Shown: piece by piece, positions 16,501 through 23,960 of the stretch
Layout of the letters: each line of letters begins with the position of its first letter
Numbering within the stretch: the first letter of the stretch is position 1
Source of the DNA: a virus
Reading direction: 5' to 3' (one strand)
DNA: 31,778 nt
IMG/VR virus record: IMGVR_UViG_3300044620_000107
Span: 1 to 31,778 of that record
Notes under the pieces: generated by a model
Told to the model about the DNA's origin: nothing
Databases searched by the model: none
Seen by the model: the letters and a program-made list of their open reading frames with translations, nothing else
Translations under genes and position numbers: made by a program

Positions 16501-16931
16501 GTGCCCGTCCACGATGCCGACGAGACGCGCAGCTGGCTGCTGACACCGCTGAACGTCACCGTCGTGCCAGGGATGTACGTCGTCGGCGTCGCGTGCTGAA
16601 GCAAGCCGCTCGGCAAGTGGAACCGCATCGTGCCGAAGCGCGCGGTCTGGTTCACTCCATCCCACGCGCGAAGCTCGATGACCAGAGCCTGATCGACCGA
16701 GAACTGGAACGGGATCAGGCGGCTCTTGGTCGTGCGTGGATCGCCAGCACCTCGGGATGTGTTCGCGCGGAACTCAAACCCAGGACGCTTGACGAGTACG
16801 CCCTGCGGTCGCAGCACCCAGTTGTTGATCCTGGCCGCGCCGTTCTGGTACTTGACGTCGTCGATCCGGCCGAACATCTCCGGCGAGATCTCGCCGCCCG
16901 AGAAGCCCTTCTGGTAGATGCGCGTGTTCAT
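13524..16931 (-). CDS. Tail tubular protein B, gp12-like (1135 aa)
   Basis: Nozzle protein of the short tail. The N-terminus MNTRIYQKGFSGGEISPEMF, followed by the NWVLRPQGVLVKRPGF motif, is the hallmark of podophage gp12/tail tubular B proteins; LIPFQFSVDQALVIE and the later DQRKCFAGALDEPNKLYMSK region fit as well. A fibronectin-III-like unit (LTWSAVPGATRYNVYKEV, about residues 597-640) is inserted before the latter. At 1135 aa it is clearly longer than T7 gp12 (794 aa); the excess lies in the beta-rich segment about 115-300 and near the C-terminus. ATG 16931 overlaps the stop of tail tubular A as ATGA; an in-frame upstream GTG at 16946 is less likely. It acts with tail tubular A below the portal. 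Confidence 0.9.
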   Translation of the reverse strand: MNTRIYQKGFSGGEISPEMFGRIDDVKYQNGAARINNWVLRPQGVLVKRPGFEFRANTSRGAGDPRTTKSRLIPFQFSVDQALVIELRAWDGVNQTARFGTMRFHLPSGLLQHATPTTYIPGTTVTFSGVSSQLRVSSASWTGTPPATPPFAQDEAVCFRNTGGALPPQLSPNTLYYVDYDIPTAGTGFFLKASPTGSRIAFTTAGTGTNTVDKFYDVGSVVTYSGANYLATVPIYSSAGLGLITSTSLDALWFQQYSTALELKHSYLESEIFDLTYTQSFDVVSFAHPNHPVRELSRFGATAWSLTASVFNTTPQVTGVTATPTYGMAWRWDWANSDAPVSGMDRHWINVVGPSQHKFSKGDLVYCRCDHFPLLHDKFFVVASEPSQTSQMVNTNTILNGSNLGNAFGGLWSEDVAYLQRLEDEGYVYQRIGATKTTGTNTYPFQLDTLEYESASWWRNGTGVRICDSNSTAAIPLGAIAYLDLDPSFATTKRFRLLRDDGGQLTGGLVAPILVAFAVLVNGRSVSTTSEAFGHYEPRAPEYALGRCGLLQFVTSVQDALATYRVTAEIDDAEGPASASVTATNNLLAIGSKNTLTWSAVPGATRYNVYKEVSGLFGFIGNSETTSFVDDNITPDFSKTPPYVESVFNAAGLYPGAVAYFDQRKCFAGALDEPNKLYMSKPFTETEFSYRLPSNDSDRIEVEVAAREANRIRHIVPLGELLLLTNASEWRVSPINSEALTPSTISVRPQSYNGANAVQPIIVNNSAIFCAARGGHVRELGFNFQSQGFVTGDLSLRAPHLFDDYSIVDAAYQKSPVPVLWFVSTSGKLLGLTYVPEEQVGGWHQHDVGGVVESVAVIPDGQQDRLWAVVRRTVGASTIRTVERMAPLNQDVAPESIYCDGALLQQKLGTYAKGSPESLVIAYANHGYVSPTTVVVQVGSPAGPILIGIATYNNANSFTLSPVGTWGAAYTQLPAAGNVYIGFSTITQLEHLEGLTVDVVADGILLENLTVENGQISLDGTVRPIAATAVVGIKYTSEIVTVPAAMQIDGMGQGRAKNINKAWLKVSSASKVSIGPTGSLLVPGNPPASAQSTDMQEIDVTLLGSWRNSGQVTIRHRTPYPMTILGMTYEVAIGG

Positions 16932-17554
16932 CGACCGCTGATCCACGGCGCGGTGTGGCTCGTGTCCGTCCGACGCTGATTCGCGTCGCTGGCAGCCGCC
17001 TTACCGATGTAGAACTGCACCATCTGCAAACAGCGCTTGGCCTCGGCAGCGCCGACGTCGCCCTTCAGGATCGGGCCGGCGAGCTTGCTCGCCAACATCC
17101 ACGACAGCGACGTGATGAACAGCGGCGGGTAGTAGCCCGGCGTGTACACGAACTTGGTGTACCGAAGCTCGGCGTCCTCGACGTCGGTGTACAGCACCAT
17201 CGAGCCTGCTGCGTTCTGCTCGATCGTGTACTCGTATGGCTCGCGCGTCGTCTGATCGACGTAGCGGTCCTTCATGCCTTCAGGAATGACCTGCAAGGTC
17301 TTCAGCACGGACGGCGGGTAGACGTAGCTGTAGCCCCAGCCATCGACTTCGTTCGACGGCGTCGTCGTCAGAGCCACGCGCGCGGTCGCGAACGACCACG
17401 CATGCATCTCCAGCAGTTCGTCGACCGCTCGGTTGTAGAACTGGACGCACAGCAGCGACTGCGCAGATCCGTCGGGAGGGGAGATGCTCTGCACAGCCGC
17501 CGACTCGCCGATGTGCGCCAGTGCAAGGTTGCAAATGTCCAGTGCGGTGACCAC
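16928..17554 (-). other. Possible internal in-frame start yielding free tail tubular protein A (208 aa)
   Basis: GTG at 17554 sits exactly where a stand-alone tail tubular protein A would begin, giving MVTALDICNLALAHIG, the usual N-terminus of the family, with GAGG about eight bases upstream. The resulting 208 aa matches normal family length. The window could therefore yield both the depolymerase fusion and free tail protein. The sequence shows the codon and the possible ribosome site; use of this start is inference. Confidence 0.4.
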
Positions 17555-19315
17555 GCAGCGTCCCTCGACGAAGATGTTGTACGGTGCCCAGTGCTGTAAG
17601 AAGAACGACTCGTAGTTGCGGGGAGTGACAAGCGTCCCTGCGATGACGACGTCGTTGAACGTGATGTCGTGCGGCGTGTTGAGCCGGTCGCGACCGATGA
17701 TGCGCGACATCCGAGCAGGGACATGCGTCGTCGTCAGCCCATCAAACAAGAAGGAACTGATCGATCCGGCCTTGTCGGCAGAGATGAGCGTCCCGCCGAG
17801 AGACTGCGACAGGAACGGGTAGTACGCATTCTCCAGCGTCAGAAGAGCCTGCGGGATTGGTCCGTCCACAAGGCAGTCCCTGACGACGACGTTGTGCCTT
17901 CCCCATCCAGCAGGATCATTGTCCGATCCATCAACCCATGTCTTCAGAATGCTGCTGGTGAGCGAAGCGGGTGCGCTGTACCCAACGAACGGTTGGTAGG
18001 CTCCAGCCTGCGCGCCAGTGTACAGATCCCCGCCCCCATCTCCCTCCAGGCCGAAGTGCGTGAACGTACAGCCTTCGACCAGCGTGGACGGCGTGTACGT
18101 TGTCGCCGCAGATGACGGCAGGTTGAAGTAGCTGAAGACGATGTTGGCGGCTTGCGTGTTGATGACGTAGGTGTCCGTCACCGTCGTCACTCCATCGTTA
18201 CCTGCCAACACGAGTCCGTCGTCGCCCGCCATGATGAAGCAGCGGTCGATCGTCCTCGTCGGAATGGACGCATTGTTGACTGACAACCCCATGCCGTCGC
18301 AGTTGTAGAACCACGGGGTGACAACCTTCACCAACGAGCAGCTGCTGATCCCTTCGCCGAACGTGTAGAACGGGCCGCCGACGATTGTGACGTCCTGCAT
18401 CGACATGGATGGGAACGACGAGTCGCCACCATCGCCTCCGAAGCGGCCAACAACCATGCTGAACGTCAGCTGCTCCTCAAACGTCAACGGCTGCCCAGGA
18501 TTGATGTGGACGTTGCCTGCTCCTTGGACCTTGGATGCCCAGTCGGCGTCGCTGCACCACTCGCCACTCAGCACGCCAGGGCCGCGAATCACCACGTCGT
18601 TCGACTGCCGCAAGTCCAGCGAGCCGACGACCCACGCTCCACGCTCCAGCCAGATCTCGGTGTACGGGCCGACGCGCCACAACGTCGACGCGAACTCTCG
18701 CGTGGCGACAGTCGGAAGCGCAGTCGTGACCGACCCGGCCGTCGTCGGAAGTGTGTGGATGCCGGCGGGGAACTTCAGGATCGCAGGGCTGCCTACGGTT
18801 CCCAAAGGTGCCCCCGACGCCATGGTGCCGGCGTTGAACGTCACGGCACCGACGGGCGTCGTGGCGGCGATCGGGTCGCTCCACACCATGACCGGATACC
18901 GCGAGTCGCCGTTCGCGACGATGTACAGCTTCGCCCCTGCGGGGACCGTGAGCGTCAGCTGGTTGCCGGACACGATCGGGCTGACCGAAGCCGTCGACGG
19001 TCTGATCGTGTAGCTCGTGATCGCAGCGCTGTACTGCAAGCGCACCGTCCTGGACGCTGAGTCACTGCCGAAGCTCGTCCACGACATCTCGGCCTGCTGA
19101 CCATTCGCCCACTGCGTCGTGGTCATCCCGCTCGCTCGCGTGAACCCGTAGACGTGGTTCGCCTGCAAGACGTTCGCGTCGTCTGAGACGGAGCAGAGCC
19201 ACCGAGTGCTGCCTCGATCGTTGGCGTAAGCGGGGCCGCCGTTCGGCGTTCCAGTGGGACCGAGATCTCGCTGTAGTGGCATGGGATCGCCGAAACGCAG
19301 GCAGAGCCTGACCAC
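16928..19315 (-). CDS. Beta-helix polysaccharide depolymerase fused to tail tubular protein A (795 aa)
   Basis: A single frame without stops encodes two recognisable proteins. Residues about 70-190 form a beta-sandwich like the N-domain of GH49 (AEMSWTSF, then SYTIRPSTASV). Residues about 190-585 look like a right-handed beta-helix of the GH49/GH28 type, with IWLERGAWVVGSLDL, VVIRGPGVLSGEW, NCDGMGLSVNN and IMAGDDGLVLAGNDG; the Asp residues of the last two are candidate catalytic acids. Residues 588-795 are a full-length tail tubular protein A (VTALDICNLALAHIGES, PPDGSAQS, ELLEMHAWSFA). The enzyme would cut a capsular or envelope polysaccharide and the other half attaches below the portal. The start is uncertain: GTG 19315 is the longest, ATG 19282 an alternative, and neither has a good Shine-Dalgarno. 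Confidence 0.85.
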   Translation of the reverse strand: MVRLCLRFGDPMPLQRDLGPTGTPNGGPAYANDRGSTRWLCSVSDDANVLQANHVYGFTRASGMTTTQWANGQQAEMSWTSFGSDSASRTVRLQYSAAITSYTIRPSTASVSPIVSGNQLTLTVPAGAKLYIVANGDSRYPVMVWSDPIAATTPVGAVTFNAGTMASGAPLGTVGSPAILKFPAGIHTLPTTAGSVTTALPTVATREFASTLWRVGPYTEIWLERGAWVVGSLDLRQSNDVVIRGPGVLSGEWCSDADWASKVQGAGNVHINPGQPLTFEEQLTFSMVVGRFGGDGGDSSFPSMSMQDVTIVGGPFYTFGEGISSCSLVKVVTPWFYNCDGMGLSVNNASIPTRTIDRCFIMAGDDGLVLAGNDGVTTVTDTYVINTQAANIVFSYFNLPSSAATTYTPSTLVEGCTFTHFGLEGDGGGDLYTGAQAGAYQPFVGYSAPASLTSSILKTWVDGSDNDPAGWGRHNVVVRDCLVDGPIPQALLTLENAYYPFLSQSLGGTLISADKAGSISSFLFDGLTTTHVPARMSRIIGRDRLNTPHDITFNDVVIAGTLVTPRNYESFFLQHWAPYNIFVEGRCVVTALDICNLALAHIGESAAVQSISPPDGSAQSLLCVQFYNRAVDELLEMHAWSFATARVALTTTPSNEVDGWGYSYVYPPSVLKTLQVIPEGMKDRYVDQTTREPYEYTIEQNAAGSMVLYTDVEDAELRYTKFVYTPGYYPPLFITSLSWMLASKLAGPILKGDVGAAEAKRCLQMVQFYIGKAAASDANQRRTDTSHTAPWISGR

Positions 19316-19388
19316 TCTGCCTGCATGCCCCTCAACTCGTCCTCGTCTGCCTGTCGCGACGCCGGTCAGAGCGTCACGACCGCGATGC

Positions 19389-19925
19389 TTAGACCGGGTT
19401 CGGCAGCGTCGCGATCGCGTCGGCGTGGTAGGTCACACCGTCCTGCGCGTCGATCACGATCTGCACGTTGTACAGGCTGGAGTTCGATCCCGTGTACCCG
19501 GTGCCGGCAGCAACGGCGAACACGACGTACAGGTATCGACGGTACAGAGCGCCAGGGGCCTCCAGGCCCGAAGCGTTGCGCGCGGCCGGCATCGGGATGA
19601 TCGTCTGCACCGGAATGCCCAACGACGTGGCGGCAGCCAAAGCAATCGCTTGCCCCGCACTCAGCTGGACTGGGCTGCTTCCGGCCGATCCGCCTGCTCC
19701 AGCCGCGCCCGTGCTTGCGGTGCTCGGGCCGTCCGCCGTCCACAGGTTGACCGCGCACGTCGTGGCGGCATCTCCGGTGAACGAACCGGTGCGGGTGACG
19801 ACGAGCCTGAGTTCCGTGCCCTCGGCGATGTCGCGGCCAACACCCAGATCGATCGATGCCGAGAAGTAGTTGCCTGCGGTCGTCAGGTTGGGGTTGGTGA
19901 TGGTGAGGAAGTTGTCGACGTACAT
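19389..19925 (-). CDS. Bbp16-family capsid cement protein (178 aa)
   Basis: MYVDNFLTITNPNLTT, then SIDLGVGRDIAEGTELRLVV, and the late RRYLYVVFAVAAGTGYTGSN segment match the Bbp16-like decoration proteins encoded just after the major capsid gene in BPP-1-like podophages. They bind the outside of the capsid lattice and stabilise it. The protein is beta-rich, without signal or membrane segment. The frame is open far upstream, but ATG 19925 is clearly the start: AAGGAG lies seven bases before it and the coding signal begins there, 17 bases after the major capsid stop. A 73-base gap without a gene follows before the depolymerase fusion. Confidence 0.85.
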   Translation of the reverse strand: MYVDNFLTITNPNLTTAGNYFSASIDLGVGRDIAEGTELRLVVTRTGSFTGDAATTCAVNLWTADGPSTASTGAAGAGGSAGSSPVQLSAGQAIALAAATSLGIPVQTIIPMPAARNASGLEAPGALYRRYLYVVFAVAAGTGYTGSNSSLYNVQIVIDAQDGVTYHADAIATLPNPV

Positions 19926-19942
19926 GTTGGTGCTCCTTGGGA

Positions 19943-20944
19943 TCAGGCCGGGACCACGGTCTCGGTGTTGTCGATGGCGTCGCAGCAACGGATCGGCACG
20001 CCCAGGAACGTCAGCCACGACTGCGGCTGCCCGAACTGCGTCATCGACTGCTGGATGTTGAGCACGCCGTTGCTCCGATCCATCGCCTGAAGGGCGAGGC
20101 CGGTGTGCGCGGCGCGGTTCATGTAGAACACGGGGCGACCCATGTTCTGGTTCGGCAGCTTGTACAGCGCTCGCAGCATCAGCTTGATCAGGAGCGTGGT
20201 CGCGTTGGCCCCCTGCGAACCGTTCTGACCACCGAGGTCGGCGACCGGCAGGTTGCAGATGCGCACGACGTAGCGCCAGTCCTTGTTGACCAGCCCGCCC
20301 TTCCACTGGTAGCGCGTGGAGAGCGCCTGCATGCGGTTGACACCGTCGTAGACGGTCTGCTCGCCGAGATCCTCGTGGACGAGGCCGGCCTTGCTGCCCT
20401 TCGGGAACGGGCAGTACAACGTGTTCTCGCCCCAGCAGGCGAGCCACACCGACGTGCCGGCCGAAGTCGTCGCGCGGATGACGTTCTCGCCCACCGTGCC
20501 CGACGCCGTGGAGTAGCGAGCCGTGAGGCCCAGGAACTCCTGCGGAGCCGTCTGCGGGTTGCCGTAGAACAGCGTCCGCGCCCAGCGCTGGTTCATGGCC
20601 TCCAGGAACGCCACGTCCTCGGACAGCCGGAACTGCGAGGTGTTGCCGTTCAGCATCGCGAGATCCTTGTCGATCTCCGAGCGCGCCTCCAGGATGGCGC
20701 ACGCCTCGTCGACCTGCGTGGTCGTCGACTTGCTGTTCGGGATGCCCTGGTTCAGGGCGCGGTAGTACACGTCCGGCAGGCCCGTGCGGATGACGACGCG
20801 CTCGCCCGTCGGGAGGTTGCCCTCCTTCCAGACGGCGTCTTGCAGGATCTCGTTGCGCTGGCTCAGAAGCTCCGCGATCACCGGCGTGTTGCCGTTCGGA
20901 TCGGTTCGCTTCGCCCAGTCGAGCAGGGTCAGTCGAAAGCTCAT
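19943..20944 (-). CDS. Major capsid protein (333 aa)
   Basis: The protein matches the BPP-1-type podophage capsid family: N-terminal RLTLLDWAKRTDPNGN, VIRTGLPDVYYRALNQGIPN, EDVAFLEAMNQRWARTLFYG, a DWRYVVRICN segment and GRPVFYMNRAAHTGLALQAM near the end. It forms the HK97-fold shell. No N-terminal prodomain is evident, in line with a separate scaffold gene immediately upstream and a separate cement protein immediately downstream. ATG 20944 lies 10 bases after the scaffold stop; the Shine-Dalgarno is weak (AAGTGAGA), which is odd for what should be the most abundant product and suggests coupling to scaffold translation. Confidence 0.92.
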   Translation of the reverse strand: MSFRLTLLDWAKRTDPNGNTPVIAELLSQRNEILQDAVWKEGNLPTGERVVIRTGLPDVYYRALNQGIPNSKSTTTQVDEACAILEARSEIDKDLAMLNGNTSQFRLSEDVAFLEAMNQRWARTLFYGNPQTAPQEFLGLTARYSTASGTVGENVIRATTSAGTSVWLACWGENTLYCPFPKGSKAGLVHEDLGEQTVYDGVNRMQALSTRYQWKGGLVNKDWRYVVRICNLPVADLGGQNGSQGANATTLLIKLMLRALYKLPNQNMGRPVFYMNRAAHTGLALQAMDRSNGVLNIQQSMTQFGQPQSWLTFLGVPIRCCDAIDNTETVVPA

Positions 20945-20954
20945 CGGTCAGGTC

Positions 20955-21572
20955 TCACTTCTTGGTTGGGTACAGAGCGTCCGCGTAGGTGCTGAAATCG
21001 CCGGACTGCACGCTCTGGGCAGCCTGACGGGAACCGCCGACGTAGCGGTCCGTGTCGATCGCCTTGCCGGCCTTGAGGAAGAACCGGATCACCTCCGGGT
21101 GATTCCCGAGGCCGGACTCGTTGAGCAGGTCGCGCAGTGCCTGCGATCCGAACGCATCGAGTGCCTTCTTGGCGGTCGCCAAGTTCTCCTGGAGCTTCGC
21201 GCCGCCGAACTCCTTGTCGGCCTTGCTCGTCTCCATCCACTCGGTGCGCATCTGCTCCAGCTGCTTGCTCTGTCGCTCCTGCATCGCAGGCGCGACCCGA
21301 TCGAGCAGCTTCTGCGCTGCTTCCGGTGCCAGCTGCAACTCCTTGGCGGCATCCCCGTAGGTCTTCAAGACCTCCGCGTCGAACGAGACGCCCTCTGGCG
21401 ACTTGAACTCGTACGACGGCTCCACCTTGGCCTGAGCCGTGGTGGTGGTGTTGCTGCCTTGCTGCTGCTGCCCGGCCTGCTGCTGCGACTCCGGTGCCTT
21501 GGAGGTCACGAGAGTCGTCGCGGTGGCGGCTCCTTCACTGGGGTTTGCGGACGCCATCTGCGTTGCGGTCAT
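20955..21572 (-). CDS. Scaffold / capsid assembly protein (205 aa)
   Basis: A low-complexity Gln/Thr/Ala N-terminus (1-50) precedes a conserved helical part starting YEFKSPEGVSFDAEVLKTYG and continuing with LAPEAAQKLLDRV, ADKEFGGAKLQENLATAKKA and LLNESGLGNHPEVIRFFLKA. This is the signature of scaffold proteins encoded directly before the capsid gene in many podophages (some annotated as endoproteases). It would fill the procapsid and be removed before or during packaging. I see no obvious protease catalytic triad. ATG 21572 overlaps the end of the Bbp19-like gene by 38 bases and has AAGGAA four bases upstream. Confidence 0.85.
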   Translation of the reverse strand: MTATQMASANPSEGAATATTLVTSKAPESQQQAGQQQQGSNTTTTAQAKVEPSYEFKSPEGVSFDAEVLKTYGDAAKELQLAPEAAQKLLDRVAPAMQERQSKQLEQMRTEWMETSKADKEFGGAKLQENLATAKKALDAFGSQALRDLLNESGLGNHPEVIRFFLKAGKAIDTDRYVGGSRQAAQSVQSGDFSTYADALYPTKK

Positions 21573-21873
21573 TGTGTTCCTTCACCATGGTGGTGTAGTG
21601 CTCAGGGCAGTGCGTGTGGATCAGGGCCAGCATGCGGTTGCCGAAGTTCCGAGTGCCCTCGGCGAATGCCATGTGCATCGCGTTGGGGTTGAACGACAGA
21701 CGGAACACGCCGCTCTGATCCAGAAGCCGCCACAGGATGCGACGGCCCCGCTTGCTGCTCATCAGCCACCGGATGTCCGCCTCCTCGGATTCAGCTGCCA
21801 GCTTCTCGCGAAGGAGCCGCTCGGCTCTCTCGCGATCCTGGGCTGCCGTGTCGTGCGGGTCGTAGTGGCTCAC
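21535..21873 (-). CDS. Bbp19-like phage protein (112 aa)
   Basis: A small charged helical protein with the conserved core EEADIRWLMSSKRGRRILWR, DQSGVFRLSF, AFAEGTRNFGNRMLALI and HCPEHYTTM. This pattern is shared by the Bbp19 family, encoded next to scaffold and capsid genes in podophages; its precise role is not known. The start is GTG 21873 (reading SHYDPHDTAAQD after it); no Shine-Dalgarno is visible and no better in-frame start exists before the conserved core. A 48-base gene-free gap precedes it. Confidence 0.8.
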   Translation of the reverse strand: MSHYDPHDTAAQDRERAERLLREKLAAESEEADIRWLMSSKRGRRILWRLLDQSGVFRLSFNPNAMHMAFAEGTRNFGNRMLALIHTHCPEHYTTMVKEHNDRNADGVRKPQ

Positions 21874-21921
21874 GGTCGGACGGTATGGCCGCCGCCGGCA
21901 ACTACGGGCACGCGCGGGCAG

Positions 21922-22083
21922 CTAACCAGCGCGCAAGGTCTCAAGGTCGGCAGCGATCTGCGCCATCTCGGCGTCGATCTGCTCGATGCGGCCGACGTCA
22001 CCGAGGCGCAGTGCGCAGGTGCGCTGCGTGCCCAGGTTGACCAGCGCGGCCTCGTACAGCTCGATGCGTTGGGCGGTGTCCAT
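21922..22083 (-). CDS. Small helical protein (53 aa)
   Basis: ATG 22083 overlaps the stop of the Kelch-like gene (TGATG), and the 53-residue product MDTAQRIELYEAALVNLGTQ onward is Leu/Ala/Glu-rich and probably a single helical hairpin with coiled-coil character (GRIEQIDAEMAQIAADLETL). Small helical proteins of this sort are common between head genes of podophages, but I do not recognise a named family. Codon third positions are strongly G/C like its neighbours, supporting it as a real gene. Function unknown. Confidence 0.65.
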   Translation of the reverse strand: MDTAQRIELYEAALVNLGTQRTCALRLGDVGRIEQIDAEMAQIAADLETLRAG

Positions 22084-23513
22084 CAGATCACCATCTGGCG
22101 CAGGTGGATTGCCGCCGTGTTGTGCACCATGTGGACGTAGAAGATCTCCGTCGCGCCGTCCTTGTAGATCACGTCGAACGCTGTGTCGCCGACGATCGCC
22201 GCGCCCTGCGGGTACAGCATCGTCGACCACGGGAACATCTCAGACCGGGTGAAGTCGTACGCGAACCAGCGGCCCGTCGCGTCCTTCTGGATGTAGAGCC
22301 GGTCGCCGTGGTACGCGTACTTCGTGCCAGTCGTCAGCGTCTCCGTGTTTGGCGAGTAGGTGATCGTCGCCCAGGTGTTCGCCGCGATGTCGTAGCGGTG
22401 CAGGGCCGCCGTGCCCGCGCCCTGGAACGAGTAGATGTACCGCCCGTTCAGGATTGCTGACTCGCCTGTCCAGTCGCTTTCGGTCGCGCTGTGTACCCAG
22501 TGCGCGCTCATGCCCGCGCCAGGAGCCGCCGCACGCGCCGCACCGGGCGACAACGTGCTCCAGGTGTTCGCCGTGATGTCGTAGCGGTACAGCGTGACCG
22601 CGTTGTTGCCGAGGTAGTACAGGAAGTTGTCGTTGCCCTCGATCGCGTAGACGCTGGTCGCGTCCGGCGTCGTGGTCCACGTTGCAACGGTCAGCGTGTC
22701 GGCGGTGTTTGCCGTGATCGTGCGGATCTGGCCCGCGCCGGTGCCTCCGGTGATTCGCACCTGCGAGTTGATCCACTGGCTGGCCGTCCAGGTCTTGCCC
22801 GTCTGCACGAGCGTCGTGGCTGTCGCGCTCGTCGCGGTGCCGGTGGCGAACTGCTTGAAGTCGCCGTCCACGATCGACGGCGTGGCTACCAGCTTGCCGT
22901 CGGTGCCGAGCGACGCCGCGAGTCCCGCCTGCGCAAGCGTCGTGTAGGTGTTCGTGGCGTAGTCGTAGACGCGGAAGCTGCCGGAGGCGAGCGTGCCACC
23001 AGTCAGCAGATACCATCGCGGTGTCAGCAGGCGGTACACCGTCGAGGCCGAGAACGCGCTCGCCTGCGTCGCTACCGTGATCACCGCCGTCGCGCCCACC
23101 GTGTTGCGCACGATGTCGAGCACCGCACCGTTGTTCGGACCCGACAAGATGTGGATCTTGTAGCCGCGCAGGTCACGCGCCAGCGTCTGGTTGGTCGTGA
23201 TCGTGCTCGTCGTGCCCGCCGTCGCAGTGAGCGACGCTGCGCCCACCGTCGAACCCGTAGACCATGCGCTAGCCACCGCCGCCGCGCCCGCTGCCAGCGC
23301 GGGAGTCAGTGCCGGGGACGCAAGCAGCACCCATCCGTCCTCGCTCGGGTTGTAGATGTACGCCTCCGTCGCGCTGCGGAGGAAGAACTGCTGCTGCCGG
23401 AAGTGCCGCGACGAGGCGATGCACGATGCGGCGGCGGTGGCGACTGGAGCGGGGGCGCAGAACTCCCACCGCTTCATGTCGAGGATCTTGCGATTGCCGT
23501 TCGTTGTTGCCAT
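22083..23513 (-). CDS. Kelch-like virion structural protein (476 aa)
   Basis: Repeats of the Kelch/beta-propeller type are visible: VYDYATNTYTTLAQAG, LYRYDITANTWSTLSPGAA and LHRYDIAANTWATITYSPN. Between them sit two copies of a roughly 70-residue Thr-rich unit (about residues 97-167 and 225-295) with shared elements such as NGAVLDIVRNTVGATAVITV and GAGQIRTITANTADTLTVAT. The N-terminus (MATTNGNRKILDMKRWEFCA) resembles structural proteins found between portal and capsid genes in related podophages. Likely exposed on head or tail. It starts 3 bases after the preceding stop. The exact position in the particle cannot be deduced. Confidence 0.75.
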   Translation of the reverse strand: MATTNGNRKILDMKRWEFCAPAPVATAAASCIASSRHFRQQQFFLRSATEAYIYNPSEDGWVLLASPALTPALAAGAAAVASAWSTGSTVGAASLTATAGTTSTITTNQTLARDLRGYKIHILSGPNNGAVLDIVRNTVGATAVITVATQASAFSASTVYRLLTPRWYLLTGGTLASGSFRVYDYATNTYTTLAQAGLAASLGTDGKLVATPSIVDGDFKQFATGTATSATATTLVQTGKTWTASQWINSQVRITGGTGAGQIRTITANTADTLTVATWTTTPDATSVYAIEGNDNFLYYLGNNAVTLYRYDITANTWSTLSPGAARAAAPGAGMSAHWVHSATESDWTGESAILNGRYIYSFQGAGTAALHRYDIAANTWATITYSPNTETLTTGTKYAYHGDRLYIQKDATGRWFAYDFTRSEMFPWSTMLYPQGAAIVGDTAFDVIYKDGATEIFYVHMVHNTAAIHLRQMVI

Positions 23514-23516
23514 GTG

Positions 23517-23960
23517 TCAGGTCACCGAGATGTTGCGGCGCAGATTGTCGGACTGCATGTGCAGCAGCGCCGGAACGTAGTCGTTTGCGGCAAAGCCGCC
23601 GATCTGCGTCTGATTGGTCAGTGTGCTGACGGTCGCCAGCGTCTGGCTGCTGGCGATCGACGCCGTGACGGCGAGGTTGGACGCAGTCGGCTGCCTTGCC
23701 TCCATGATCGGCCAGCCCTGCGCAGACGGCAGCGACTGGCCGATGCTCCGCGTCAGCGAGTGAACCGCCATGCGCAGGGCCTCGATGGATTCGACCAACT
23801 CGCCGTACGCGGCGACCGGCAGCGGGTTCGTCGCGCTGGTGTCCGTCGCGGTGCCGTCCGCACCATGCACGGGCTTCACGCGCTGGTAGAGCACGCCGCC
23901 GATCTCGTCGGCTGCGACCGTTGCACCAGTTCCTGGCGTGTACCCTACGTTGTCGGCCAT
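23517..23960 (-). CDS. Virion structural protein downstream of portal (147 aa)
   Basis: MADNVGYTPGTGATVAADEI followed by GGVLYQRVKPVHGADGTATD and NPLPV is a pattern I associate with small structural proteins encoded after the portal in many phages. A central helix (LVESIEALRMAVHSLTRSIG) is followed by a Ser/Thr-rich beta part. ATG 23960 overlaps the portal stop (TAATG) and has GGAG eight bases upstream, so the longer upstream frame is not coding. The biochemical role is unknown; it may be a head-neck or fibre-base component. Confidence 0.75.
   Translation of the reverse strand: MADNVGYTPGTGATVAADEIGGVLYQRVKPVHGADGTATDTSATNPLPVAAYGELVESIEALRMAVHSLTRSIGQSLPSAQGWPIMEARQPTASNLAVTASIASSQTLATVSTLTNQTQIGGFAANDYVPALLHMQSDNLRRNISVT

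Noticed and set aside
19123-19335. ORF of 70 codons overlapping the start of the depolymerase in another frame
   Set aside because: Its start is a TTG, its translation has no motif, and the depolymerase frame carries the recognisable protein from about the same point.
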